Source of the DNA: CAYULW01 sp964445815
Lineage (GTDB): Bacteria > Bacteroidota > Bacteroidia > Flavobacteriales_E > Vicingaceae
DNA: 64,000 bases
NCBI GenBank assembly: GCA_964445815.1
Contig: CAYULW010000001.1
Location: forward strand, 124,001-188,000
Direction of reading: 5' to 3'
A program made the translations under genes and the position numbers. Under the pieces are notes generated by a model. It worked only from the letters and a program-made list of their open reading frames with translations, ran no database searches and was not told the origin of the DNA. This document shows, one piece after another, positions 55,113-62,628 of this stretch. Each line of letters starts with the position of its first letter. Position 1 is the stretch's first letter.

Positions 55113-56453
55113 TTATTGAGTTTTAGAATAGTATAAATTTAGTTTTATTTTATTGGACGGGTTTTTAGGTCCATAAATGACAACACGTTCAGATTTAACA
55201 CCACTTCCTGTGACGAGTAGTACTAATTCGTTATTACTAATACTTCCATTAATTAAGCCTTGAATATAGCGTGTAATGTTGAATTTATAAGTTTGGCTAA
55301 TTGCATCAAAATTTCCACCAAAATAACTTGAGCCTTCAAAAAAATCAGGAATGAATTGTAAAGTACCACTTTCATCTTCGGTGACCACAATTAAACTACT
55401 AGCAAAGTCATTAACAAGGTACGAATCATTAACAGCAGGAATAAAAAGCTCCGCTTTATTTACAAGTACCCTTTCTCCATTGAAGAATTGATTTATATCT
55501 GAGAAACGAATGATTGTTTCTACTGAACTCATAGCCATTAAATGACTATACAAAGAATCTTGGCTGGAGTTCAATGCAAGTTCTACTGGTGTACCTGAAT
55601 GATCATGTTCAAAGCTGTTGAATCTTACACTACTTGAATTAATAGGAAAATCAATTGACTTGGCAGTAGTATCATCGTGATAATAAACGGTCATTTTTGA
55701 ATTACTCGCAGTTAACGCAAAATATAGTATTGCATTAGTATTGTCCATCGTTGGGGAGGAATTGGATTCTACTTTTAGCCCTTTAATGAATTGAGTAAAA
55801 TTTTCATTATTCGATACTTCAGCTTGATCTGACTTGGATAAAATTTCATCACCTATGGCATTGTCTAAGCGGATTCTTAATTGAGGATTAACTTTTATAG
55901 AGTCAATCCCTCCAAAAGTATTTGGTTGCTTAATGCTGAGCATTGAATCAAGATTAGGAACAAATGTTGAATTACCAAGTATAGTACTTTGAGTTTGTAC
56001 ATTGCTATTTGAATAATAGCTTGTTTCTTCATTCAATTCTTCTTCAAGTCGGTATACTTCAAAAGTTTGACTTTGAGTCAAGTCGCCATAATAACCGTTG
56101 TACTCAAGACTTAAAACCACTGAATCAGTAGATAAGAGCTGAATATTTTCTCCAAATTTTAATGCATTAGAAGACAGCAAAACCTGAAAATAGCAAGAGG
56201 CCTTTGTGTTTCCGAAAACAGAGTCCTGAAACTCACCAATCAGAGCTGTAGACAAATTATCCGTCAGTATTGAGTCTGTTTTTACTGTTTTTGTAGTAAT
56301 TGGAATCTCGTTGGTGAACAAAGCAATAGAAGAATTTTTAGCAAATTCTGGGTTAAGCTCACCGTCTTTTTTACACGAGCTAAAAAAGAGCAAAAAAGAT
56401 GCGGAAAGTAAGCTTACTTTCCGCACCAATGGAGGTAATTGTATTTTATTCAT
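55113..56453 (-). CDS. DUF4270 lipoprotein
   Basis: 446 residues. The signal ends in FFSSC followed by KK, giving a lipidated cysteine at 27. The mature part is strand-rich with Ser/Asn-rich loops. It carries the family features LIGEFQDSVFGNTKASCYFQ near 90 and a C-terminal FNITRYIQGLINGS region. DUF4270 proteins are Bacteroidota surface lipoproteins of unknown function that typically neighbour glmS and a glycogen-synthase-like gene, as here. It begins 4 bases after that gene. Confidence 0.88.
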   Translation of the reverse strand: MNKIQLPPLVRKVSLLSASFLLFFSSCKKDGELNPEFAKNSSIALFTNEIPITTKTVKTDSILTDNLSTALIGEFQDSVFGNTKASCYFQVLLSSNALKFGENIQLLSTDSVVLSLEYNGYYGDLTQSQTFEVYRLEEELNEETSYYSNSNVQTQSTILGNSTFVPNLDSMLSIKQPNTFGGIDSIKVNPQLRIRLDNAIGDEILSKSDQAEVSNNENFTQFIKGLKVESNSSPTMDNTNAILYFALTASNSKMTVYYHDDTTAKSIDFPINSSSVRFNSFEHDHSGTPVELALNSSQDSLYSHLMAMSSVETIIRFSDINQFFNGERVLVNKAELFIPAVNDSYLVNDFASSLIVVTEDESGTLQFIPDFFEGSSYFGGNFDAISQTYKFNITRYIQGLINGSISNNELVLLVTGSGVKSERVVIYGPKNPSNKIKLNLYYSKTQ

Positions 56454-56457
56454 TTAA

Positions 56458-57273
56458 CTACTGCTCAACTAAAACTTCTTCTTCTAACAAAACCTGGTCA
56501 TAAAAATTACTATAGGCTTCAACATAATCATCTCCTTGAAAGTCAAGAACCGGAACATCGAGACTTTCGGCTAGTTCAGAAGCACTTTCATTGCCTATGA
56601 TTACACCATCAGACCATTCTGCTGCTGCACTGCACAAATTACTATGTGTTGGATTTCTAAACTTTTCCAAATCTTCATCACTTATTCCATCCATTTTTGC
56701 TTTTTTGGCAAAGTTTTCATCTAATCCACCCTTGAAGCAATCATTGTATATGGAAGTCACGACTTTTGAGTTTTCAAAAAGGGGTTCATTCTTGTACGAA
56801 GTTTTCAGATACAAAGGGATAAGACTTGTCATCCATCCATGACAATGGATTAAATCAGGAGCCCAACCAAGCTTTTTAACAGTTTCTAATACTCCCCGAC
56901 AAAAGAATATTGCCCTTTCATCATTGTCTGAAAAGAAATTTCCATCATGATCACTTAAGACAGCCTTTCGTTGAAAAAAATCTTCATTATCTATAAAATA
57001 AACCTGCATTCTGGCAGGCTGTATAGAAGCTACCTTAATGATAAGTGGGTGATCATTATCATCTATAATTAAGTTCATTCCCGAAAGTCGAATTACCTCA
57101 TGAAGTTGATTTCTTCGCTCATTGATACATCCGAACTTGGGCATAAAAGTTCTTATTTCTTTTCCTTTTTCTTGAATGCCTTGTGGTAGATGGCGGCCTA
57201 TGTTTGCTATTTCTGATTCGGGTAGGTAAGGTGTAATTTCTTGAGAGATAAAGAGAATGCGTTTTTTACTCAT
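56458..57273 (-). CDS. Glycogen/starch synthase-like protein, N-terminal domain only
   Basis: 271 residues from the ATG at 57273. It matches the N-terminal Rossmann half of GT5 glycogen synthases: RILFISQEITPYLPESEI, CHGWMTSLIPLYLKTSY near 145 and SIYND. It then ends after an acidic tail, while full GlgA is about 480 residues with a second domain binding ADP-glucose. The KxGGL substrate loop after the first strand is also absent. It is therefore unlikely to be a working glycogen synthase. The same short form next to glmS and panC is known from related genomes, so it is not a recent truncation. The start follows a perfect -33/-7 promoter. Confidence 0.82.
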   Translation of the reverse strand: MSKKRILFISQEITPYLPESEIANIGRHLPQGIQEKGKEIRTFMPKFGCINERRNQLHEVIRLSGMNLIIDDNDHPLIIKVASIQPARMQVYFIDNEDFFQRKAVLSDHDGNFFSDNDERAIFFCRGVLETVKKLGWAPDLIHCHGWMTSLIPLYLKTSYKNEPLFENSKVVTSIYNDCFKGGLDENFAKKAKMDGISDEDLEKFRNPTHSNLCSAAAEWSDGVIIGNESASELAESLDVPVLDFQGDDYVEAYSNFYDQVLLEEEVLVEQ

Positions 57274-57299
57274 ACGGGAAAGTTTATCTGATAAGTAAA

Positions 57300-57330
57300 C
57301 AAAATTAGGTTTTTTTTGCCAAGTTTGCAA
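57300..57330 (-). promoter_or_regulatory. -33/-7 promoter of the GlgA-like/DUF4270/glmS unit
   Basis: On the minus strand TTG (57328-57330), then 20 bases, then TAATTTTG (57300-57307) fit the Bacteroidota promoter pattern. It lies inside the upstream open frame, so the start must be the ATG at 57273. Confidence 0.6.
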
Positions 57331-57396
57331 GGTTAAAATTTATGAAACCCTTGTCATATAGGGATTTTTAGATTGATTTACAAGTGCTTTTTGGAT

Positions 57397-58236
57397 ATGA
57401 TAAGAATAGAATCGATAGGAAAATTAGAACAAAGTTTGTTACAGGTTCGAAAGCAGAATTTAACTGTTGGTTTTGTTCCGACTATGGGAGCCTTACATCA
57501 AGGTCATTTAGACCTGATAAGAGTGGCGCAAGAAAATACGGACTTTGTAATTTGCTCTATATTTGTTAACCCTCTTCAATTCAATAATAAAGTAGACTTC
57601 GATACCTATCCGATTCAAATTGAAGAAGATATAAGTATGCTGGAATCAAGACAGTGTAATGCTGTTTTTATGCCCAAAGTCAAAGAGATGTTTCCCAAGG
57701 AAGAGACTCTTTCTTTCAATTATGGACAATTAGGCGAGGTTATGGAGGGGAAATATCGACCAGGTCACTTTAATGGAATGTTAACGGTCATAAAGCGGTT
57801 TTTTGAGTTGATACATCCTGATGTAGCCGTGTTTGGCGAAAAAGACTACCAACAATTGGCTTTAGTAAAATGGATGGTCAAAAAGCTTCAATTGAATGTT
57901 AAAGTTATTCCATGTCCAACGGTTCGAGAAGTTGATGGTTTGGCAATGAGTTCGAGAAATTTAAATTTGAATAGAGATGTTAGACAAAGGGCCTCTCTGC
58001 TCCATCAAGCATTAGATTATTGTCGAGAAAATAAGAATACAATTTCGCCTAGCAACCTGGTAAATGAATGTACTAAAATGCTAGAATCAGATTTTAAACT
58101 TGATTATTTTAGAATTGTAGACGAGAACACCTTTGCGAACATTGAAGAATGGTCACAATCACCCTCTCCGAGAGCCTTTGTAGCTGCCTTTTTATCGGGT
58201 GTTCGATTAATCGATAATCTTTCTTTAATTGATTAA
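57397..58236 (+). CDS. panC: Pantoate-beta-alanine ligase (pantothenate synthetase)
   Basis: 279 residues from the ATG at 57397. Joins pantoate and beta-alanine using ATP. The HIGH-type motif is in PTMGALHQGHLDLI near 28. FVNPLQFN near 58, FGEKDYQQLALVKWM near 148 and SSRN near 187 are conserved. The frame is open upstream to a TTG at 57373, but the ATG gives the normal N-terminus. panD, which often follows panC in this phylum, is not present; a flippase-like gene follows after 22 bases. Confidence 0.95.
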   Translation: MIRIESIGKLEQSLLQVRKQNLTVGFVPTMGALHQGHLDLIRVAQENTDFVICSIFVNPLQFNNKVDFDTYPIQIEEDISMLESRQCNAVFMPKVKEMFPKEETLSFNYGQLGEVMEGKYRPGHFNGMLTVIKRFFELIHPDVAVFGEKDYQQLALVKWMVKKLQLNVKVIPCPTVREVDGLAMSSRNLNLNRDVRQRASLLHQALDYCRENKNTISPSNLVNECTKMLESDFKLDYFRIVDENTFANIEEWSQSPSPRAFVAAFLSGVRLIDNLSLID

Positions 58237-58246
58237 TTTTCACCTC

Positions 58247-58254
58247 TAAATTTG
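58247..58254 (+). promoter_or_regulatory. -7 box just upstream of the flippase-like gene
   Basis: TAAATTTG is a perfect match, with TTT at 58224-58226 20 bases upstream. Its G is 5 bases before the GTG start at 58259, so a leaderless GTG start is implied. Confidence 0.55.
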
Positions 58255-58258
58255 AACT

Positions 58259-59272
58259 GTGAAGTCTGTCATTTCCGTATTAAAAGTTGTTTTACCCCTA
58301 CTTTTCGGTGTTTTTTTAATCTGGTATGTTTTTAAGGACTTAACCGATAAAGAGAAAACAGAGCTTTTTAAAGCATTTTCTGGTGCTAACTACTTCTGGA
58401 TATTGATTTCTGTTGCATGTGGTATTCTAAGTCATGTTAGTAGGGCGATCAGGTGGAAGTATAGCATAGAACCTCTTGGAAAAACACCCGGGTTCTGGAA
58501 TAGTTTTTATGCTGTAATGATTGGTTACGTAGCCAATTTAGCACTGCCCAGATTAGGAGAGGTTATGCGTCCGGGTTTACTTTCCAAATATGAAGGAATT
58601 TCATTTAACAAACTTTTTGGGACTATAGTTGCAGAGCGAGTTGCAGATTTAGTCATTTTGGCTGTTATTATGGTATCTATCATTTTATTAGAACTTGAAA
58701 TGATTCGCGATGGCATAATGAAATATATTGAGTCAGGATCTGAAAAGCTTTCCACTCAAAATCTTGTGATATTAGCGTCTCTTGTGATTTTAGCCGGGAT
58801 TATTTTTCTTGTGCTGTTGTTCTCTAAATCAAACAATAAGCTTCTAATCAAAATCAGAGATTTAATCAAAGGAGTTATTGAAGGGGTACAGTCCATTCTT
58901 AAAATGAAAAAGAAAGGTTATTTTCTATTGCATACGCTATTCATATGGTTGATGTATGTGGCTATGTTTTGGGTTTGTTTTTTAAGTCTGGATGAAACAT
59001 TTAGTGCTCCAATAGGTGCTGTATTGGCCTCTTTTGTAATGGGAAGCTTAGCTATTGTTTTTGTACAAGGTGGCTTGGGAGTTTTTCCTATTGCAATTAT
59101 GGAAACTCTTTTGCTTTATGGTTATTCCAAAACCTCTTCTTTGGCACTTGGTTGGATCATTTGGACTTCGCAGACTTTAATGGTAATCATAATAGGCATA
59201 TTAAGTCTAATTTTGATTAGAATAGTGAATAAAGACAAAATAATTGACAGCTCTTCAGAACATAGTTCATAA
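58259..59272 (+). CDS. Flippase-like (LPG synthase transmembrane region) membrane protein
   Basis: 337 residues with about 8 helices. It shows the family pattern: GxxxSHxSRAIRWKYSIEPLG near 60, PRLGEVMRPGLLSKYEG near 100, ERVADLVIL near 125 and a C-terminal Gly-rich helix pair (GGLGVFPIAIMETLLLYGYS). Such proteins match the membrane half of lysyl-phosphatidylglycerol synthase and often act as lipid flippases; the soluble transferase half is absent. Start GTG at 58259. It overlaps the heptose gene by 29 bases. Confidence 0.85.
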   Translation: MKSVISVLKVVLPLLFGVFLIWYVFKDLTDKEKTELFKAFSGANYFWILISVACGILSHVSRAIRWKYSIEPLGKTPGFWNSFYAVMIGYVANLALPRLGEVMRPGLLSKYEGISFNKLFGTIVAERVADLVILAVIMVSIILLELEMIRDGIMKYIESGSEKLSTQNLVILASLVILAGIIFLVLLFSKSNNKLLIKIRDLIKGVIEGVQSILKMKKKGYFLLHTLFIWLMYVAMFWVCFLSLDETFSAPIGAVLASFVMGSLAIVFVQGGLGVFPIAIMETLLLYGYSKTSSLALGWIIWTSQTLMVIIIGILSLILIRIVNKDKIIDSSSEHSS

Positions 59273-59735
59273 GATACATACAAAAGATAAATTAGGCCTG
59301 CTTTTAAATAAGTGGAGATTTAAGGAGGAAAAACTTGTCTTTACCAATGGATGTTTTGACCTTCTTCATAGAGGACATATTGATTACCTTTCTAAGGCAA
59401 GAGATTTAGGCACAAAACTAATTGTAGGCCTTAATTCAGATAACTCTGTAAAACGATTGAATAAAGGAGACAACAGGCCGCTTCAAGACGAAGAGTCTAG
59501 AGCTTTAATTCTGGCGTCACTTCATTTTGTCGATATCGTTGTTGTTTTTGATGAAGAAACACCATACGAACTCATCCAACTTGTCAAACCGGATGTATTG
59601 GTAAAGGGAGCAGATTATGAAATAGAAGAAATAGTGGGCCATGATATCGTTTTAGAGAATGGAGGAGAGGTAAAAACGATTGCGTTTTTGGAGGGTTATT
59701 CAACAAGTTCAATTGTAAAAAAAGCAAGACAATGA
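59244..59735 (+). CDS. D-glycero-beta-D-manno-heptose-1-phosphate adenylyltransferase
   Basis: 163 residues. Forms ADP-heptose for lipopolysaccharide core. The nucleotidyltransferase motif is FTNGCFDLLHRGHIDYL near 32 (HxGH). LNKGDNRPLQDEESRALIL near 71 and the C-terminal GYSTSSIV are also conserved. It corresponds to RfaE2, the stand-alone C-terminal part of HldE. The start is a TTG at 59244, which overlaps the preceding gene by 29 bases; no ATG is available close by. Confidence 0.93.
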   Translation: MTALQNIVHKIHTKDKLGLLLNKWRFKEEKLVFTNGCFDLLHRGHIDYLSKARDLGTKLIVGLNSDNSVKRLNKGDNRPLQDEESRALILASLHFVDIVVVFDEETPYELIQLVKPDVLVKGADYEIEEIVGHDIVLENGGEVKTIAFLEGYSTSSIVKKARQ

Positions 59736-60589
59736 AAAAGTCAGTTTTAATTTTAATCGGTTTGAGTTTATGCTTAATAGGAAAGGCACAAGACTCACTA
59801 AGCATTTATTTGGAACAAGCTAATGAAGCATATAAAAATGAAAACTTTGCAAAGTCTATGCACTTGTATAAACATGCCTTTTCCATTAATCACAAAAGCT
59901 TTGAGGCAATTATGGGTTTGGCAGACAGTAAACACAAATTAGATTTGTTTGCTCCTGCCATTAAGGATTATGATCTTGCGGAGAAGCTTAAGCCAAATGC
60001 GCCGTTGGTTTATTTCAATAGAGGAGCGGCAAAAATTTTTGTTCAAGAATATAAAAGTGCACTAAAGGATTTTGACAAAGCAATGGAACTGAATCCAAAT
60101 CTTCCAAAAATTCATTACTACATTGGTTTTGCTAATGCAGAATTGGATCGCTTCAGAGAAGCCATTAATCATTACAATATTTGTATTGATAACAACCCTG
60201 ATTATGCGGCTGCTTATTACAATAGGGGCGCTGCAAAGGCGGAACTAAAAAACTATGGAGAAGGGATGAAAGACTTTGAGTTGGCATTGACAAAGAACCC
60301 AAATTTGGACAATGGCAAAATTAATTTGGCACTCACTAAATTGGGACTGAAAAAATATAGAGAAGCTGCTGAGGATCTCAGTGTAATTATTGAGATGAAA
60401 GATAGCAACTTAGCAAAGGCATACTTTTATCGGGCCGAGGCCTATTATGAAATGAAGATGAAAGATGAAGCTTGTCAAGATTGGTTAAAAGCTTCTAATT
60501 TAGGGTATGAACAGGGTACTGAGAATGTAAATAACTTTTGCGGATCTAAATTGAGAAAGGAGAAGCGAGACATAGAAATAGTGTTCTAA
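59732..60589 (+). CDS. Secreted tetratricopeptide-repeat protein
   Basis: 285 residues. A signal peptide (1-19) is followed by six to seven TPR motifs with Tyr/Phe-Asn-Arg-Gly-Ala cores (YFNRGAA, YYNRGAA). It acts as a periplasmic scaffold or protein-protein interaction platform, partner unknown. It overlaps the heptose gene by 4 bases (ATGA) and is followed 2 bases later by radA, so co-transcription is very likely. Confidence 0.85.
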   Translation: MKKSVLILIGLSLCLIGKAQDSLSIYLEQANEAYKNENFAKSMHLYKHAFSINHKSFEAIMGLADSKHKLDLFAPAIKDYDLAEKLKPNAPLVYFNRGAAKIFVQEYKSALKDFDKAMELNPNLPKIHYYIGFANAELDRFREAINHYNICIDNNPDYAAAYYNRGAAKAELKNYGEGMKDFELALTKNPNLDNGKINLALTKLGLKKYREAAEDLSVIIEMKDSNLAKAYFYRAEAYYEMKMKDEACQDWLKASNLGYEQGTENVNNFCGSKLRKEKRDIEIVF

Positions 60590-60591
60590 TA

Positions 60592-61956
60592 TTGGCTAAA
60601 CTAAAAAAAGCATATTTCTGCCAAAATTGTGGCAATCAGTCAAGCAAATGGATGGGACAGTGTTCGTCATGCAAAGAATGGAACACTTATGTTGAGGAAG
60701 TTATTCAAAAAGAATCTACTGATAAAACAACTAGCATAAGTCAAGCTAAGAAGCATCGTCCCATTCCTATACAAGAAATTAGCGAAACGCAAAACATTCG
60801 GTATAGGACACCAGATGATGAGTTTAATCGAGTACTTGGTGGGGGTTTGGTGCCTGGTTCACTTGTCCTTTTTGGAGGCGAGCCTGGAATAGGAAAATCC
60901 ACACTGCTTTTGCAAATTGCTTTAAAATGGAATGGGCTGAAACTTCTTTATATCTCGGGAGAAGAAAGTGAACAACAAATTAAGATGAGGGCAGATAGGA
61001 TTGGGATAGGCCATGATCAATGCTTGTTACTTGCAGAAACCAATTTACAAAGTATAGAACAACACTTATCTCAGATAGAAGCTGATGTAGTAATTATAGA
61101 TAGCATTCAGACCCTGTACTCAGACTTTATAGAATCTTCGGCAGGAAGTATTTCTCAGATTCGTGAATGTTCAGGTCGATTAATGCGATTTGCGAAAGAA
61201 ACCGGAACTCCCGTTTTTTTAATTGGCCACATTAATAAGGAGGGAAGTATAGCAGGACCTAAAGTTTTGGAACATATGGTTGACGTTGTATTGCAGTTTG
61301 AGGGGGATAGAAATCACATGTACCGTTTATTAAGATCTTCAAAGAACAGATTTGGCCCAACAAATGAAATTGGGATTTATGAAATGCAAAACATAGGTCT
61401 CAGGCAAGTGCCTAATCCATCTGAAATACTCATATCCAACCGAGAAGAGTTATTGAGCGGGTCTGCTATTTCAGCGAGTCTTGAAGGGTTACGTCCGATG
61501 TTGATTGAAATTCAGGCTTTAGTGAGTACTGCAGCATATGGAATGCCTCAAAGATCGGCAACAGGTTTTGATACTCGTCGGCTGAATATGCTTTTAGCGG
61601 TATTGGAGAAACGTTGTGGTTTCAAACTAAATGCAAAGGATGTCTTCTTAAATATTGCAGGAGGGATTAAAGTGACGGATCCTGCTATTGATTTGGCAAT
61701 ATTGTGTGCAATCTTATCATCAAGTACGGATTTAGCGATTAATCCCAAATATGCGTTTACGGCAGAAATTGGCTTGTCAGGCGAGATCAGACCTGTTAAT
61801 AAAATAGATCAACGGATTTTAGAAGCGCAAAAGATGGGTTTTGAAAGGATATACATTTCCAAGTATAACCTTAAAGGGCTGCAAACGGACGAATTGATAA
61901 TTTCTGTAAGAGGAGTGGCTAGAATTGAAGAAGTTTTTCAGGAACTGTTTGTATAA
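60592..61956 (+). CDS. radA: DNA repair protein RadA
   Basis: 454 residues. Aids branch migration in recombination. The N-terminal zinc finger is CQNCGNQSSKWMGQCSSC (9-26). The Walker A motif is GGEPGIGKST near 94 and the RadA-specific KNRFGPTNEIGIYEM is near 251. The Lon-like domain fills the C-terminus (from about 270) with AAYGMPQRSATGFD near 313. Start TTG at 60592 gives the expected MAKLKK. It shares a TAATG overlap with the deacetylase gene. Confidence 0.96.
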   Translation: MAKLKKAYFCQNCGNQSSKWMGQCSSCKEWNTYVEEVIQKESTDKTTSISQAKKHRPIPIQEISETQNIRYRTPDDEFNRVLGGGLVPGSLVLFGGEPGIGKSTLLLQIALKWNGLKLLYISGEESEQQIKMRADRIGIGHDQCLLLAETNLQSIEQHLSQIEADVVIIDSIQTLYSDFIESSAGSISQIRECSGRLMRFAKETGTPVFLIGHINKEGSIAGPKVLEHMVDVVLQFEGDRNHMYRLLRSSKNRFGPTNEIGIYEMQNIGLRQVPNPSEILISNREELLSGSAISASLEGLRPMLIEIQALVSTAAYGMPQRSATGFDTRRLNMLLAVLEKRCGFKLNAKDVFLNIAGGIKVTDPAIDLAILCAILSSSTDLAINPKYAFTAEIGLSGEIRPVNKIDQRILEAQKMGFERIYISKYNLKGLQTDELIISVRGVARIEEVFQELFV

Positions 61957-62564
61957 TGTATTTGAGTCATCCACCTAAGTTTTTACAAAGAATATACAAG
62001 TCTTTGACTTGGAGACTCAACCCTGAAAACAAGACAATATATTTGACCTTTGATGATGGACCAACCAAAGGAGTAACAGATCAGGTACTGGATATGCTTA
62101 AAAACTATAATGCAAAAGCAACCTTTTTTTGTCTTGGTAAAAATGTTGAGTGGAATAAAGAATTATATGAAAGGATATTGAGAGAGGGACATCAAATAGG
62201 CAACCATACCTATAATCATCTTAATGGATGGAAAACCAATAATTCTGAATACCTAAGGGATGTTCATAGAGCAGATTTAGTGCTAAATACTAAACTGTTT
62301 AGACCTCCTTACGGTAAAATAAATTCCAAACAAATACAACGTTTAAGAAAAAACTATCGAATTATAATGTGGACAGTCTTAACCAGAGACTATAATCCCA
62401 GACTGACAAAAGAAGCTTGCTTAAAGTTAACCCTCAAGAAAGTGGATAATGGGTCTATTTTTGTCTTTCATGATAGCTTAAAAGCTAAAGAAAGGATGTT
62501 ATATGCCTTAGAAGGCTTACTGGATTATGCTGAGAAACATCAGTTTAGATTTGGCTTAGTTTAA
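61956..62564 (+). CDS. NodB-domain polysaccharide deacetylase
   Basis: 202 residues. Removes N-acetyl groups from polysaccharides such as chitin or peptidoglycan. Metal and catalytic residues are in LTFDDGPTKG near 28 and IGNHTYNH near 77. RPPYGKIN near 112 and WTVLTRDYNP near 129 are conserved too. No signal peptide is evident; the N-terminus (about 1-20) is basic. It follows radA with a one-base overlap (TAATG), so it is translationally coupled. Confidence 0.92.
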   Translation: MYLSHPPKFLQRIYKSLTWRLNPENKTIYLTFDDGPTKGVTDQVLDMLKNYNAKATFFCLGKNVEWNKELYERILREGHQIGNHTYNHLNGWKTNNSEYLRDVHRADLVLNTKLFRPPYGKINSKQIQRLRKNYRIIMWTVLTRDYNPRLTKEACLKLTLKKVDNGSIFVFHDSLKAKERMLYALEGLLDYAEKHQFRFGLV

Positions 62565-62589
62565 ATGAGTATTAGCTCTGCCCTTGCGA

Positions 62590-62619
62590 AGTAAAACCCG
62601 AATTTACTCAGCTTTTTTT
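62590..62619 (+). terminator. Possible terminator after the deacetylase gene
   Basis: AGTAAA and TTTACT (62590-62595 and 62603-62608) form a 6-bp stem, then CAGC and seven T. The stem is AT-rich and the four-base spacer is unfavourable, so this is weak. Confidence 0.3.
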
Positions 62620-62628
62620 AATAAGTAC

